Part shown: in pieces, positions 25,696 through 35,324 of the stretch
Position numbering within the stretch: the stretch's first letter is position 1
How the letters are laid out: each line of letters starts with the position of its first letter
NCBI GenBank assembly: GCA_003129525.1
Contig: CP029329.1
Span: 208,501-272,500 of the forward strand
Reading direction: 5' to 3'
DNA length: 64,000 nt
Source: Clostridium beijerinckii
Lineage (GTDB): Bacteria > Bacillota > Clostridia > Clostridiales > Clostridiaceae
The notes under the pieces: generated by a model
The model's database searches: none
What the model was told of the DNA's origin: nothing
What the model saw: only the letters and a program-made list of their open reading frames with translations
Made by a program: the position numbers and the translations under genes

Positions 25696-26331
25696 TTAGC
25701 TTAAAAAATGTACATTTAAAAGACTTTTTGTTATTTCCACTATTTTATCTATGTCAAAATAACTTTCTTTCCCATTATAAAGATATTCATACACATGATA
25801 ATAAGTATCTACTTTATCAACATATTTCTTTGTTTCTCCAAAAGGTATATAATCTATGCTTTTTCCATCTGAAGAATATTTTTCATTTTCAAGCCACGTA
25901 TTTACGTTAGTTGGACCTGCATTATAAGCAGCAATTGTTAAATCTAAATCACCATCAAAGGTATCATTTAACCTTCTCAGATACCAGCATCCCATTCTAA
26001 TATTGTATTCTTCGTTATATAAATCATCTTTAGAAAATGTATTAAATCCCATTTCCTTAGCTGCCCATGCTCCTGTTTCAACAGTTATTTGCATAAGCCC
26101 TACTGCATTTTTGTGGGACTGTGCATTATCATCAAATTTACTTTCAGTCTTTATTACTGCTAATACAAATAATGGATCTAAATTGTATTGGCTACTATAC
26201 TTATCTACATATTCTTTATACTTATAAGGAAAAAAATTCTCTTTTATAACATATTTAGAACCTACTCCAATTGCGATTATAACTGCTATTAAGACTATTA
26301 GTGTACAAAAGATTTTTCTTATAAATTTCAT
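25696..26331 (-). CDS. Lytic transglycosylase (Slt family)
   Basis: Membrane-anchored soluble-lytic-type transglycosylase that cleaves peptidoglycan glycan chains to 1,6-anhydro products. One N-terminal helix (about residues 7-24) precedes the SLT domain: PLFVLAVIKTESKFDDNA with catalytic E63, AVGLMQIT, and IAAYNAGPTNVNTWL. I use the ATG at 26331, where AAGGAGA lies five bases upstream; a longer ORF from 26376 would run into the palindromic repeat and lacks a good site. Product about 211 aa. It follows coaE and polA in the same direction, a common clostridial order. Confidence 0.93.
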   Translation of the reverse strand: MKFIRKIFCTLIVLIAVIIAIGVGSKYVIKENFFPYKYKEYVDKYSSQYNLDPLFVLAVIKTESKFDDNAQSHKNAVGLMQITVETGAWAAKEMGFNTFSKDDLYNEEYNIRMGCWYLRRLNDTFDGDLDLTIAAYNAGPTNVNTWLENEKYSSDGKSIDYIPFGETKKYVDKVDTYYHVYEYLYNGKESYFDIDKIVEITKSLLNVHFLS

Positions 26332-26350
26332 TACTTTCTCCTTAACTTGG

Positions 26351-26505
26351 GCACATGAAAAAAAATAACAGATCAAAGATGTGCCGTATATTTTGCATCA
26401 GACAAGGAAGTAAGTTTTGCTAATAGTTAACTATTAGCAAAACTTACTGACGCAGTATGATGCAAAATAAACAAACATACTGGTCTATTATTTTTTAAAT
26501 TGTGC
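26351..26505. repeat. Family-3 palindromic element between coaE and slt
   Basis: The centre is a perfect 38-base palindrome: GTAAGTTTTGCTAATAGTT (26410-26428) and its exact complement (26429-26447). Further out TATTTTGCATCA (26389-26400) pairs with TGATGCAAAATA (26458-26469), and GCACA/TGTGC closes the ends. It fills the gap within an apparent operon, so it would fold in the mRNA. Confidence 0.7.
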
Positions 26506-26506
26506 T

Positions 26507-27106
26507 TTAGCATATTAATTTCATAAAATCAATTAAATCGTAAACTTGCTTTTGCGTGTCAATTAAATCAGTATTATTATCAATGATAATATTGGCATAC
26601 TCCTTCTTTTCTTCCATAGACATTTGAGAATTTATTCTGCTAACTGCTTCAATCTTAGTTAATTTATCTCTGTTCATAACCCTTTGGATTTGAACCGAAT
26701 TGTCAGCATATACAAGTATCACATAATCCATTTCAACATTTAAATTATTTTCAATCAAAGTTGGAGCATCTATTATTATTATTTTTTCACCTTTTATTTC
26801 ATATGCTTTTATATTGTCTTCTATGCTTTGTTTAATATAAGGCATAATAATACTTTCATATTTTATTCTTTGTTTAGGAAATCTAAAGATATGATTTCCA
26901 AATTCTTTTCTTCTAAATTCCCCCCTCCAATCAAAGAAACCTGATCCAAATTGTACCCGAACCATTTCTAATATTTGAGGGTTTTTTTCCATTACTTCTT
27001 TAGCTATAATATCCGCATCAATAACTTTGAATTTTTCTCTTCTTAAAATATCGGATACAGTACTTTTTCCAGTACCAATTCCCCCTGTTAAACCAACCTT
27101 AATCAT
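26507..27106 (-). CDS. coaE: Dephospho-CoA kinase
   Basis: Last step of coenzyme A synthesis: phosphorylates the ribose 3'-hydroxyl of dephospho-CoA with ATP. P-loop GLTGGIGTGKST (residues 5-16), VIDADIIAKEV, and the LID-side block VMNRDKLTKIEAVSRINSQM are present. The ATG at 27106 is chosen because the family begins MIKVGLTGG and AAGGTGG lies nine bases upstream; an in-frame start 12 codons earlier lies in a repeat. About 199 aa, normal. Downstream of polA and upstream of slt. Confidence 0.93.
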   Translation of the reverse strand: MIKVGLTGGIGTGKSTVSDILRREKFKVIDADIIAKEVMEKNPQILEMVRVQFGSGFFDWRGEFRRKEFGNHIFRFPKQRIKYESIIMPYIKQSIEDNIKAYEIKGEKIIIIDAPTLIENNLNVEMDYVILVYADNSVQIQRVMNRDKLTKIEAVSRINSQMSMEEKKEYANIIIDNNTDLIDTQKQVYDLIDFMKLIC

Positions 27107-27122
27107 TTTATATATAAACCAC

Positions 27123-27290
27123 CTTTTCAATGCACAATGCACAGCTCACGATATACAATTAAGGATGAAACTCAAAGAGAAAGTTCCACTAACCAAATAT
27201 AAAATTGGGATAATCACCTTCCCAAAAAGTATTTCTAAAAATATTTTTAGATTCTATAAGAATTTGTTCCTTAATTGTGCATTGCTATAA
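27123..27290. repeat. Dispersed repeat with CAATGCACAAT-type ends (copy 2)
   Basis: TTTTCAATGCACAATGCACA on one side faces TTAATTGTGCATTGCTATAA on the other. The interior AGAGAAAGTTCCACTAACC and AAATATAAAATTGGG is homologous to the interior of the 6125-6287 copy in opposite orientation. It lies between polA and coaE. Confidence 0.55.
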
Positions 27291-27294
27291 TTCA

Positions 27295-29898
27295 TTATTT
27301 TGCTTCATACCAAGTATGTCCTGTATTTATATCTACATCAAGTGCTACTTTTAATTTAATAGCATTTTCCATTTCACGTATAACTAATTTTTTTACTTCT
27401 TCAAGTTCTTCCTTTTTAACATTCAATATAAGTTCATCATGAACTTGTAGAATTAATTCGCTTTTTAGCTTCTTTTCATTTAATTTATTGTAAACATTAA
27501 CCATAGCAAGTTTTATTATATCAGCTGCACTCCCTTGAATTGGAGCATTCATAGCTAATCTATCTCCTAAAGCCTTTACTATTTTATTGGAAGATTTTAT
27601 TTCTGGTATGAATCTTTTTCGATTTAAAATAGTTAGTACATATCCTGTATCCTGTGCATCATAAACTATATTTTCTAAGTATTTTTTTATCTTAGGATAT
27701 CTTTCAAAATAAATAGCCATATATTCTTCTGCTTCTTTTTTTGTAATCTTTAAATCCTTAGCTAAACTAAATGCACCTATACCATATACTATTCCAAAGT
27801 TTACAGCTTTTGCTCTACTTCTCATGAGAGAAGTCACTTCATCTAATGGCACTTTAAAAACTTCTGAAGCTGTTTTGGTATGAATATCACTATGTTGTTT
27901 AAACGCCTCTATCATATTTTCATCATCTGCAATATGAGCTAAAACTCTTAATTCTATTTGAGAATAATCACAAGAAACAAGTATATCATTTTCCTCCATT
28001 GGAATAAATACTTTTCTTATTTCTCTACCTAGTTCATGCCTTATAGGAATATTTTGTAAATTAGGTTCTGTACTTGACAATCTTCCTGTTGTAGTAACAG
28101 TTTGATTGAAATTTGAATGAATACGTCCATCCTCATCAATTACATTTTTTAACCCTTCTATATATGTAGAATTAATCTTTGTAACTTGTCTATAATACAT
28201 TATTTTTGGAATTATCTCATGCTTATCCATTAATTTTTCTAAAACTTCCTGATTAGTTGAATATCCTGTTTTAGTCTTCTTCATTGCTGGCAAATCTAAT
28301 TTTTCAAATAATATCTTACCTAATTGTTTAGGTGAGCTTATATTAAATTCTTCTTCTGCTAACTTAAAGATTATCTCTTGAGTTTCCTCAATTTCTTTTT
28401 TAAATTTTATTTTCAATTCGTCTAACATATCTTCATTTATGTTAAATCCAATGCTCTCCATAGATGAAAGTACATATATTAATGGATGTTCAACTTCATA
28501 ATAAAGTTTATCCATATTTTCTTCATGAAGTTTTTCTTTTAATTTTTCATAAATTGCTGGTAAATAGCTTGAAAGAATTACTTTAAGATTACTTCCTTCT
28601 TCACTTGGATTTTCTCCAACATAATGATTAACAAGCTCTAAAATTTCATATTTATTCTTTGAGGAATCAATTAAATAAGCTGCTATTTCAGTATCAAAAT
28701 CGAATCCTTTAATTTCAATTTTATATTTGTTTAAAAAGGTAATGAAATTTTTCCCATTATGAATTACCTTCTTAATATTTTCATCTTCCATTAGGACTTT
28801 TAAAACTTTTAGAGATTCTTCTCTATTTTTAGAACTTATATCTTTGAAATTTATTATAACACCAGTATTTTCTTCACCTAAAATTAGATATTCAAGTTCT
28901 AATTTAGAATATGTAGATGAATCTGTTAGAATATAATCTATATAAATTCTATCTTTCTTCTTTAAAAATAATTCTTTCATATCTTCAATTGTATCTATAT
29001 TATTAACTTCAACTTTAGATTCTTCTGAAAATGCTTCATCTTTAAACTTGGCTAAAATAGATTTCATTTCAAGTCTCATAAGCATTTTTTTAATTTCTAA
29101 TACATTTTCTTTTTCATTACAATTAATATCATCTAATGTTATCTCAATTGGAACTTCCCTCATAATAGTAGCAAGTTTTTTAGAAAATATTGCTTGTTCT
29201 ACATTGTTCTCTAAATTTTCTTTAAGCTTCTTTCCTGGAATATTATCAATGTTCTTTAACACTTCTTCAATGCAACCATATTCTTTTATAAGTTTAAAAG
29301 CAGTTTTTTCTCCAACACCTGGAACTCCTGGAATGTTATCAGACTTATCTCCCATAAGTCCCTTAACATCTATAAATTGAGTTGGTGTTACTTCAAATTC
29401 ATCTATGAAGGTTTTTCTATCATATATTGCTGTTTCACTAACACCCTTTTTAGTAATTACAATTTTAGTAGTATCAGATGCTAATTGAAGTGCATCTTTA
29501 TCTCCTGTAACTACAAATACTTCAGTTTCATTATTTTCAGCAAATTTAGAAACTGTACCAATTAGGTCATCAGCTTCAAAACCTTCTATTTCAAAAATCT
29601 TTATACCCATAAAATTCAACAATTCTTTAATTATAGGAAATTGTTCTGCAAGTTCTGGTGGCATTTTATTTCTTCCTGCCTTATATTCTGCATATTCCTT
29701 ATGTCTAAAAGTCGGTGCTTTTAAGTCAAAGGTAGCAATTATACTATCTGGATTAATTTCGTCCTTCATCTTAAATAACATATTCATAAAGCCATAAATG
29801 GCATTAGTATTTATTCCATCACTATTGTTCATCGGAGGCAATGCATAAAAAGCCCTATTCATAAGTGAATTTGAGTCTAAAATTAATAATTTTTTCAT
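27295..29898 (-). CDS. polA: DNA polymerase I
   Basis: Repair and Okazaki-fragment polymerase. The N-terminal 5'-3' exonuclease (residues 1-290) shows TFDLKAPTFRHKEYAEYKAG, VVTGDKDALQL and GLMGDKSDNIPGVPGVGEKTA. The polymerase domain has motif A DYSQIELRVLAHI, motif B RAKAVNFGIVYGIGAF and motif C QVHDELIL. The middle 3'-5' exonuclease fold (about 300-480) lacks the DxE of motif I (region reads IYIDYILTD) and the motif II aspartate (HNGKNFITFL), so proofreading is probably absent, as in several Firmicutes. 867 aa. First gene of the polA-coaE-slt group. Confidence 0.97.
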   Translation of the reverse strand: MKKLLILDSNSLMNRAFYALPPMNNSDGINTNAIYGFMNMLFKMKDEINPDSIIATFDLKAPTFRHKEYAEYKAGRNKMPPELAEQFPIIKELLNFMGIKIFEIEGFEADDLIGTVSKFAENNETEVFVVTGDKDALQLASDTTKIVITKKGVSETAIYDRKTFIDEFEVTPTQFIDVKGLMGDKSDNIPGVPGVGEKTAFKLIKEYGCIEEVLKNIDNIPGKKLKENLENNVEQAIFSKKLATIMREVPIEITLDDINCNEKENVLEIKKMLMRLEMKSILAKFKDEAFSEESKVEVNNIDTIEDMKELFLKKKDRIYIDYILTDSSTYSKLELEYLILGEENTGVIINFKDISSKNREESLKVLKVLMEDENIKKVIHNGKNFITFLNKYKIEIKGFDFDTEIAAYLIDSSKNKYEILELVNHYVGENPSEEGSNLKVILSSYLPAIYEKLKEKLHEENMDKLYYEVEHPLIYVLSSMESIGFNINEDMLDELKIKFKKEIEETQEIIFKLAEEEFNISSPKQLGKILFEKLDLPAMKKTKTGYSTNQEVLEKLMDKHEIIPKIMYYRQVTKINSTYIEGLKNVIDEDGRIHSNFNQTVTTTGRLSSTEPNLQNIPIRHELGREIRKVFIPMEENDILVSCDYSQIELRVLAHIADDENMIEAFKQHSDIHTKTASEVFKVPLDEVTSLMRSRAKAVNFGIVYGIGAFSLAKDLKITKKEAEEYMAIYFERYPKIKKYLENIVYDAQDTGYVLTILNRKRFIPEIKSSNKIVKALGDRLAMNAPIQGSAADIIKLAMVNVYNKLNEKKLKSELILQVHDELILNVKKEELEEVKKLVIREMENAIKLKVALDVDINTGHTWYEAK

Positions 29899-29934
29899 TA
29901 AAACCTCCTAAGTTTATCATAAAAATTATTTGCA

Positions 29935-30110
29935 TCCCTGGCATGGTCAAAAAATAAATAGCCAGTATGATAATTTATTATACTATATTATATCCCTTAA
30001 AGTATAGATTTATAAACTTTTTTACTTTAGATAATTACTGAAATTAGGTACTTGAGAGAAAATAACAAGTCAATGATGGAAAATAGACTAGCATACTGAC
30101 TTGTTATTTT
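29935..30110. repeat. Two family-3 hairpin fragments between polA and aminopeptidase
   Basis: GGTCAAAAAATAAATAGCC with CAGTATGAT (29947-29975) resembles the end of the element at 26351-26505. A second hairpin has perfect arms AAAATAACAAGTCA (30059-30072) and TGACTTGTTATTTT (30097-30110). Both sit in the divergent promoter region. Confidence 0.5.
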
Positions 30111-30171
30111 TTTCAATGTGACTTAGTATAATAATAAGATTATAAAAATTATTAGTTATGAGGTGATGTAG

Positions 30172-31398
30172 TTGTTTAATGATTTATTATTAAAATATGC
30201 AAAACTTGCCGTTATTAAAGGTATAAATATACAAAAAGATGGTCTATTAGTCATAAATAGTCCTATTGAGTGTAGTTATTTTGCAAATATGATTGCAGAA
30301 GAAGCTTATAAAGTTGGTGCTTCTGATGTTGTTATAAATTATAATGATGAGAAATTTAATAAAATTAGATTTAATAATTCTAGCAAAGAAGTTCTTTCTT
30401 TCACTCCAGATTTTGAGCGTGATAGATACAATTATTATGTAGAAAAAAATGCTGCCTTTTTAAGTATATCTGCATCTGATCCCGATATTTTCAAAGATGT
30501 AGATTCCGATAAAATATCAGCACATCAAAAAAGTAAACGCGTTGCTTTAGAAAAATATCATGATGCTTGTAATTCTAATAAAAATTCATGGTGCATAATT
30601 TCAATCCCAACAGAGAATTGGGCTAAGAAGGTATTTAGTAAAGATTCCTCTAAAATCGCCATAGAAAAATTATGGGATGCAATCTTTACTGTTATGAGAC
30701 TTAAAGAAGATGAGCCTATAGATGCTTGGAATACTCATGTTAATCTTCTTCATAAAAAAGTATCAGAATTAAATTCTCATGAATTTGAATATTTGCACTT
30801 CACAAATTCTCTCGGAACTGATTTAAAGGTTGGATTAGCTAAAAATCACATTTGGTGTGGTGGAGAAGATACCACTCAAGATGGTCTTAAATTTATTGCA
30901 AATATGCCAACTGAAGAAGTTTATACTACTCCAAAATTAGATGAAGTAAATGGAATTGTATTTAGTTCAAAACCTTTAAGTTACTGTGGAAATTTAATAA
31001 ATAATTTTTCATTAACCTTCAAAGATGGTAAAGTCATAGATTGCACTGCTGAAACTGGTTTAAATATTTTAAAAGAATTAATAAATACTGATGAAGGTTC
31101 AAGTCGTTTAGGTGAAGTTGCTTTAGTACCTTATAATTCTCCAATTTCAAATTCAAATATAATTTTTTACAACACATTATATGATGAAAATGCTTCGTGT
31201 CATTTAGCACTTGGTTCTTCATATCCATGTTGCATAAAAAATGGAGAAAACATGACTAAAGATGAGAAAAAAATAGCATGTGCAAATGTTTCATTAACAC
31301 ATGTTGATTTTATGATAGGAACTAAAGATACTAAAATAATTGGTGTAAAAGCTAAAGGAGAAGAATTTCAAGTATTTAGGGATGGGAATTGGGCATAA
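30172..31398 (+). CDS. M29-family aminopeptidase
   Basis: Cobalt/zinc aminopeptidase of the thermophilic-aminopeptidase (M29, AmpS/PepS) family, releasing N-terminal residues from peptides in the cytosol. Recognisable blocks: VLSFTPDFERDRYNYYVEKNAAFLSI, the EEVYTTPKLDEVNGIVFSSKPL metal-ligand region, INTDEGSSRLGEVALVP, LGSSYP, and the C-terminal NVSLTHVDFMIGT. Length 408 aa is normal. The start is TTG at 30172, with GAGGTGATG just upstream. Divergent from polA, ending in a stem-loop terminator. Confidence 0.92.
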   Translation: MFNDLLLKYAKLAVIKGINIQKDGLLVINSPIECSYFANMIAEEAYKVGASDVVINYNDEKFNKIRFNNSSKEVLSFTPDFERDRYNYYVEKNAAFLSISASDPDIFKDVDSDKISAHQKSKRVALEKYHDACNSNKNSWCIISIPTENWAKKVFSKDSSKIAIEKLWDAIFTVMRLKEDEPIDAWNTHVNLLHKKVSELNSHEFEYLHFTNSLGTDLKVGLAKNHIWCGGEDTTQDGLKFIANMPTEEVYTTPKLDEVNGIVFSSKPLSYCGNLINNFSLTFKDGKVIDCTAETGLNILKELINTDEGSSRLGEVALVPYNSPISNSNIIFYNTLYDENASCHLALGSSYPCCIKNGENMTKDEKKIACANVSLTHVDFMIGTKDTKIIGVKAKGEEFQVFRDGNWA

Positions 31399-31484
31399 AC
31401 GTAGATACCCACAATGGAAATTCTACTTATTTGTATAACTCCACCGAAATTTCATATATACTTCGTCCAAATATGCTTATTCAA

Positions 31485-31527
31485 AAAGTTAGAGGATCCA
31501 AATTTTATCTTTGAATCCTCTAACTTT
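31485..31527 (+). terminator. Hairpin terminator after aminopeptidase
   Basis: Stem AAAGTTAGAGGAT/ATCCTCTAACTTT with a 17-base loop, 87 bases after the stop. The following T run is weak. Confidence 0.65.
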
Positions 31528-31673
31528 CTCTGTTATCGCTCGCATTTTAACCAAGCAATTTAGGCATAATTTATAATCTTAAAAGCACTCATCAAAATTT
31601 TCAGTAGTCAAATGGTGCCTCTTTATTTCGGGGGATATCTGAATAAGTCTAGCTTTTCCAACCAATATTTATA

Positions 31674-32153
31674 TTAATCTGCTACTACCTTATTTTTAGG
31701 TTTACTTCTCTCTATATTACTAAAATGAGTTTTTAATTCATTATTAAGACCTTCTACAAGATTATTAACTTTAGCTTTAAAGTTACGTCTAGCTAGAAAT
31801 CTTTGAATGTATAACATAATGTATGAGACAAATTTATCTGTAGATTGTTGTTCTTCAATAATTAATTTAGTTGTACCATCTTTTTGTCCTTTAAACATAT
31901 AAGTTGATACACATGTCGAAGTACATGTAGAAAAACTTGTTGACGATGTAATTTGATATTTTTGATTCTTTATATATTCAGTTATTTCTATTGTACATTC
32001 TACTGGCCTTGGTCCTCCAGATTGGATACTTTTTTTAATTTTACATCCCGTTGGATCTTCTTCATTAAAATCAGAAAAATCTTTTTTTGCATTTTTAATA
32101 AAAATATTAAATACATCTTCTACTTGATAATCTATTATGCCAAAAGTTTTCAT
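31674..32153 (-). CDS. DUF3284-like (SRPBCC-type) protein
   Basis: Small cytosolic protein that I place, with moderate confidence, in the DUF3284 family of clostridia and lactobacilli. The layout suits a START/SRPBCC fold: MKTFGIIDYQVEDVFNIFIKNAKKDF, a beta-rich centre (VECTIEITEYIKNQKYQITSS, TSTYMFKGQKDGTTKLIIEEQQS) and a C-terminal helix (FLARRNFKAKVNNLVEGLNNEL). The function is unknown; such folds bind hydrophobic ligands. AAGGGGTGGGAATGA lies upstream. It follows trpS with a 36-base gap and may be its operon mate. Confidence 0.65.
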   Translation of the reverse strand: MKTFGIIDYQVEDVFNIFIKNAKKDFSDFNEEDPTGCKIKKSIQSGGPRPVECTIEITEYIKNQKYQITSSTSFSTCTSTCVSTYMFKGQKDGTTKLIIEEQQSTDKFVSYIMLYIQRFLARRNFKAKVNNLVEGLNNELKTHFSNIERSKPKNKVVAD

Positions 32154-32189
32154 TTCATTCCCACCCCTTAGTGAATTTTACTTATTCAT

Positions 32190-33209
32190 CTATTTTCTTG
32201 TGAAATATTCTAAACCCATTGCTTGACGAACTTCTTTTAAAGTATTTGATGCTACTGCTCTAGCTTTATCACTACCATCTTTTAACATTTCATATATTGC
32301 ATCAATATCTTTTTCAAACTCTATTCTTCTGTTTCTTATTGGTTCAAGTTCAGCTTGCATTACTTCATTTAAATATTTTTTAACCTTCATATCCCCAAGT
32401 CCACCACGTTTGTAATGTTCTTTCATTTCTTCTACTACATCCTTATCAGTTGCAAAAACATCTAAATATGTAAATACAGTATTTCCTTCTATTTGTCCCG
32501 GATCTTCTACTCTTATATGATTCGCATCTGTATACATTGACATAACTTTCTTTTTAATTGTATCTGCATCATCAGATAAATATATACAATTTCCTATTGA
32601 TTTGCTCATCTTAGCTTTTCCATCAGTACCAGGTAATCTTCCAGCATTAGAACTTGGAAGAACAGCTTCTGGTTCAACTAAAACTTCTCCATATATAGAA
32701 TTAAAACTTCTAACAATTTCTCTAGTTTGTTCAATCATAGGTAATTGATCTTCTCCAACCGGAACTGTAGTTGCTTTAAATGCTGTTATATCAGCAGCTT
32801 GACTTACAGGATATATAAGGAATCCAGCTGGAATACTGTTTTCAAAGTTCTTCTGTCTTATTTCTTGTTTAACTGTTGGATTTCTTTCTAATCTTGATAA
32901 TGTAACAAGATTTAAATAATGCATTGTAAGTTCATTTAATTCTGGTATTTGCGATTGTATAAATATATTAGATTTACTTGGGTCAATTCCAACTGCTAGA
33001 TAATCCAATGCAACTTCTGTTAAACTCTTTTTTATTATTTCAGGGTTTCTTGCATTATCAGTTAAAGCTTGTTGGTCTGCAATCATTATAAAGCTTTCAT
33101 ATAGACCTGACTCTTGAAGTGCTACTCTATTTTTTAAAGAACCTATATAGTGACCTATATGTAATTTCCCAGTTGGTCTATCTCCTGTTAATATTATTTT
33201 CTTATCCAT
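32190..33209 (-). CDS. trpS: Tryptophanyl-tRNA synthetase
   Basis: Class I synthetase charging tRNA-Trp. HIGH-type motif [24 protein letters not shown], and KMSKS in [11 protein letters not shown] are present; length 339 aa is standard. GGAGTGAAT precedes the ATG. A small 81-aa gene lies 30 bases upstream, leaving no space for a T-box leader directly before trpS, and the spacer upstream of that gene shows no T-box GGUGG-type motif. Control is therefore likely to be different from that of many Firmicute synthetases. Confidence 0.97.
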   Translation of the reverse strand: MDKKIILTGDRPTGKLHIGHYIGSLKNRVALQESGLYESFIMIADQQALTDNARNPEIIKKSLTEVALDYLAVGIDPSKSNIFIQSQIPELNELTMHYLNLVTLSRLERNPTVKQEIRQKNFENSIPAGFLIYPVSQAADITAFKATTVPVGEDQLPMIEQTREIVRSFNSIYGEVLVEPEAVLPSSNAGRLPGTDGKAKMSKSIGNCIYLSDDADTIKKKVMSMYTDANHIRVEDPGQIEGNTVFTYLDVFATDKDVVEEMKEHYKRGGLGDMKVKKYLNEVMQAELEPIRNRRIEFEKDIDAIYEMLKDGSDKARAVASNTLKEVRQAMGLEYFTRK

Positions 33210-33239
33210 TAAAAATTCACTCCTAAACTATAAAAGTAA

Positions 33240-33485
33240 TTAAGCTTCTGGTTTCATTTTACTTTGTACTACTTTATTAATAATTTCTTCCCTTTTATTG
33301 CCTAAAACGTTGGCTATCTTTACAGACATGTTCTTTTCTTTATAAATAGCTTCCTTATTTGCCTCAACAAGTTTCATGATTCTTTCTTCCATCTTTTCAT
33401 ATGAAATTAAATCATCATCATGTGCATCTACAATATCCTTTAAACATGTTGCTAATTCTTTTGGGTTTCTATAAACTGCTCTCAT
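33240..33485 (-). CDS. Small TIGR04540-like protein
   Basis: An 81-aa all-helical charged protein (MRAVYRNPKELATCLKDIVDA, MEERIMKLVEANKEAIYKE, KIANVLGNKREEIINKVV). It resembles the small clostridial family TIGR04540, function unknown. The opening YRNPKELA and the spacing are as I remember them, so the assignment is moderate. A clear AAGGAG site lies six bases before the ATG. It probably shares a transcript with trpS. Confidence 0.7.
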   Translation of the reverse strand: MRAVYRNPKELATCLKDIVDAHDDDLISYEKMEERIMKLVEANKEAIYKEKNMSVKIANVLGNKREEIINKVVQSKMKPEA

Positions 33486-33663
33486 TTCTTACTCCTTAAC
33501 ACTCAAAAAATATTTTTTCTAAAAGATTTCTTAATAATTATATTATTACCTAACCACTTAAATATAGGCATCTTTGGACAGTTATTTCTCTCCATATGCT
33601 TTAGCTTATAAGTTTCGCTTTATTATATCATTATATATTGGAAAATTCTATATTCAAACATAA

Positions 33664-33698
33664 AGACTATCTTAAAATAAAACTTTTTAAGATAGTCT
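33664..33698 (-). terminator. Terminator after universal stress protein gene
   Basis: Stem AGACTATCTTA/TAAGATAGTCT with a 13-base loop, 20 bases past the stop on the minus strand and followed by a short T-rich stretch. Confidence 0.75.
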
Positions 33699-33717
33699 GA
33701 AAATACATTCTTTATAA

Positions 33718-34149
33718 TTAATTAATACTAATTGTAAACTCATTTGGCACTATCATTACAATACATTTTGCACGTTTCACAACATTTGTTGTAACTGAAC
33801 CTATCATTCTAGTCAAGCCCCTTTTGGTAGACTTTGTCATAACTATTATTCCTATATTTTCTTCAATTGCCTTCTTTATAATTTCATCTCCTGGATATCC
33901 AAAAGTAAAATATGTTTCAGTTTTATAGTCTTTCATCTTTTCTTTAGCTGCTTCTAATATTTCGTCTCCCAATTCTTGAGCAAACTGTATTTCATCAGCA
34001 ACTATCATTTCGTTTATTAATACCAATTCTTTTACATTCATTATAATAATTTCTACTGAGCCTTTGGGAAATATCTCTTTTACAAACTCCAAAGAATGCA
34101 TACTTCTTTCAGTTCCATCTATAGGTATTAACACTTTCCTTTTATTCAT
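33718..34149 (-). CDS. Universal stress protein (UspA family)
   Basis: Cytosolic nucleotide-binding stress protein. MNKRKVLIPIDGTERSMHSLEFV is the standard start and the ATP-binding signature G-x2-G-x9-GS appears as TKSTKRGLTRMIGSVTTNVV; so it belongs to the ATP-binding class. Length 143 aa is typical. GGGGGAG precedes the ATG. Monocistronic with its own terminator. The specific stress is not inferable. Confidence 0.92.
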   Translation of the reverse strand: MNKRKVLIPIDGTERSMHSLEFVKEIFPKGSVEIIIMNVKELVLINEMIVADEIQFAQELGDEILEAAKEKMKDYKTETYFTFGYPGDEIIKKAIEENIGIIVMTKSTKRGLTRMIGSVTTNVVKRAKCIVMIVPNEFTISIN

Positions 34150-34369
34150 ATCTACTCCCCCTTAAATATCTAGTTAATAATATAAGTATTCTACATACTA
34201 TCAATAATATCCTCTATTTTTTATATAATGAATATATTTTTTTCTGTTAATTTATAAATAACTAAAAAATAATAATAAATTTAAAGGGTAGTTTGTCATC
34301 TTCAAAGTTTTAAGATAACAATCCACCCCGATTTTTATTTCATATTATTTTCTTTCACACACATTACTT

Positions 34370-35104
34370 TTACTCTAAAATTTCTCCATTAGTTGAAATA
34401 GTTACTATTTGCCAAGGAATCATCTTTTCACTTGCTTTTAATGCATTCTTAACTGCATTTACTATTCCTCCACAGCAAGGTACTTCCATTCTTACTACTG
34501 TAAGACTTTTTATATCATTCATCTTTAAAATCGCTGTAAGCTTTTCTGAATAATCTCCTTCGTCAAGTTTTGGACAGCCTATTAATGTAATTCTATTTTT
34601 TATAAATTTATTATGAAAATCTCCGCATGCATAAGCAGTACAATCTGCTGCTATAAGCAAATTAGCATCGTTGAAATATGTTGCATTAGGTGGTACAAGT
34701 TTAATTTGTACTGGCCATTGATTTAATTGTGATGTTACCTCACTAGTACTAGCAACGTTTTTAACTTCTATTTTGTTATGATTTATTACTCTTGATTGTG
34801 ATCCTGGACAGCCAAATGATATTTTTTCATTTTTATTTACTTCTATATGTTTTTGTTCCATTTTTCTTTTTTCCATATGAATTTGTACAGCTTCTTCATC
34901 ATATTCTGCCGCTTCACGTTCTTCAAAAGTAATTGCATTAGTTGAACAAGATGGAAGACAATCTCCAAGTCCATCACAATAATCATCACGTAATAACTTT
35001 GCTTTCCCATTTACCATACCAATTGCACCTTCATGACATGCATTTGCACAAAGTCCACATCCATTACACTTTTCTTCATCTATTTTAATAACTCTTCTTA
35101 TCAT
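34370..35104 (-). CDS. 4Fe-4S dicluster protein
   Basis: An N-terminal ferredoxin-like domain with two cysteine clusters, CNGCGLCANACHEGAI and CDGLGDCLPSCSTNAI, is joined to a 170-residue domain with more cysteines (GCPGSQ, DCTAYACGDF, GCPKLD, PCCGGIVNAV). This type is widespread in clostridia and close to anaerobic redox genes; relatives are annotated only as 4Fe-4S proteins. Electron transfer or thiol chemistry is likely, partner unknown. The ATG at 35104 is used because GGTGGG lies four bases upstream. 244 aa. Confidence 0.85.
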   Translation of the reverse strand: MIRRVIKIDEEKCNGCGLCANACHEGAIGMVNGKAKLLRDDYCDGLGDCLPSCSTNAITFEEREAAEYDEEAVQIHMEKRKMEQKHIEVNKNEKISFGCPGSQSRVINHNKIEVKNVASTSEVTSQLNQWPVQIKLVPPNATYFNDANLLIAADCTAYACGDFHNKFIKNRITLIGCPKLDEGDYSEKLTAILKMNDIKSLTVVRMEVPCCGGIVNAVKNALKASEKMIPWQIVTISTNGEILE

Positions 35105-35324
35105 AAAACCCACCATCCTATATTATTTTTCACATTTACGTACTCTATGATGTTATTATACTGGAATAATAACATCATTTCTGTTTCATTTGCAACAAAT
35201 AGAATTTAAATATTTTGATTTTGATTAATTAATAAAAATAAGCAAGTTGCTTATTTAGATGAATTCAAAGATAGACTTAAGAAAATATTAGCTATATATT
35301 TATTAAATGTATTATGCCTATAAT

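Noticed and set aside
31399..31470. Possible further family-2 fragment (GTAGATACCCA, CACCGAAAT)
   Set aside because: Only short matches to copy G in order; too weak to separate from chance in AT-rich DNA.
33486..33717. T-box leader for trpS
   Set aside because: No GGUGG-type antiterminator bulge or specifier structure was visible, and the 81-aa gene intervenes.
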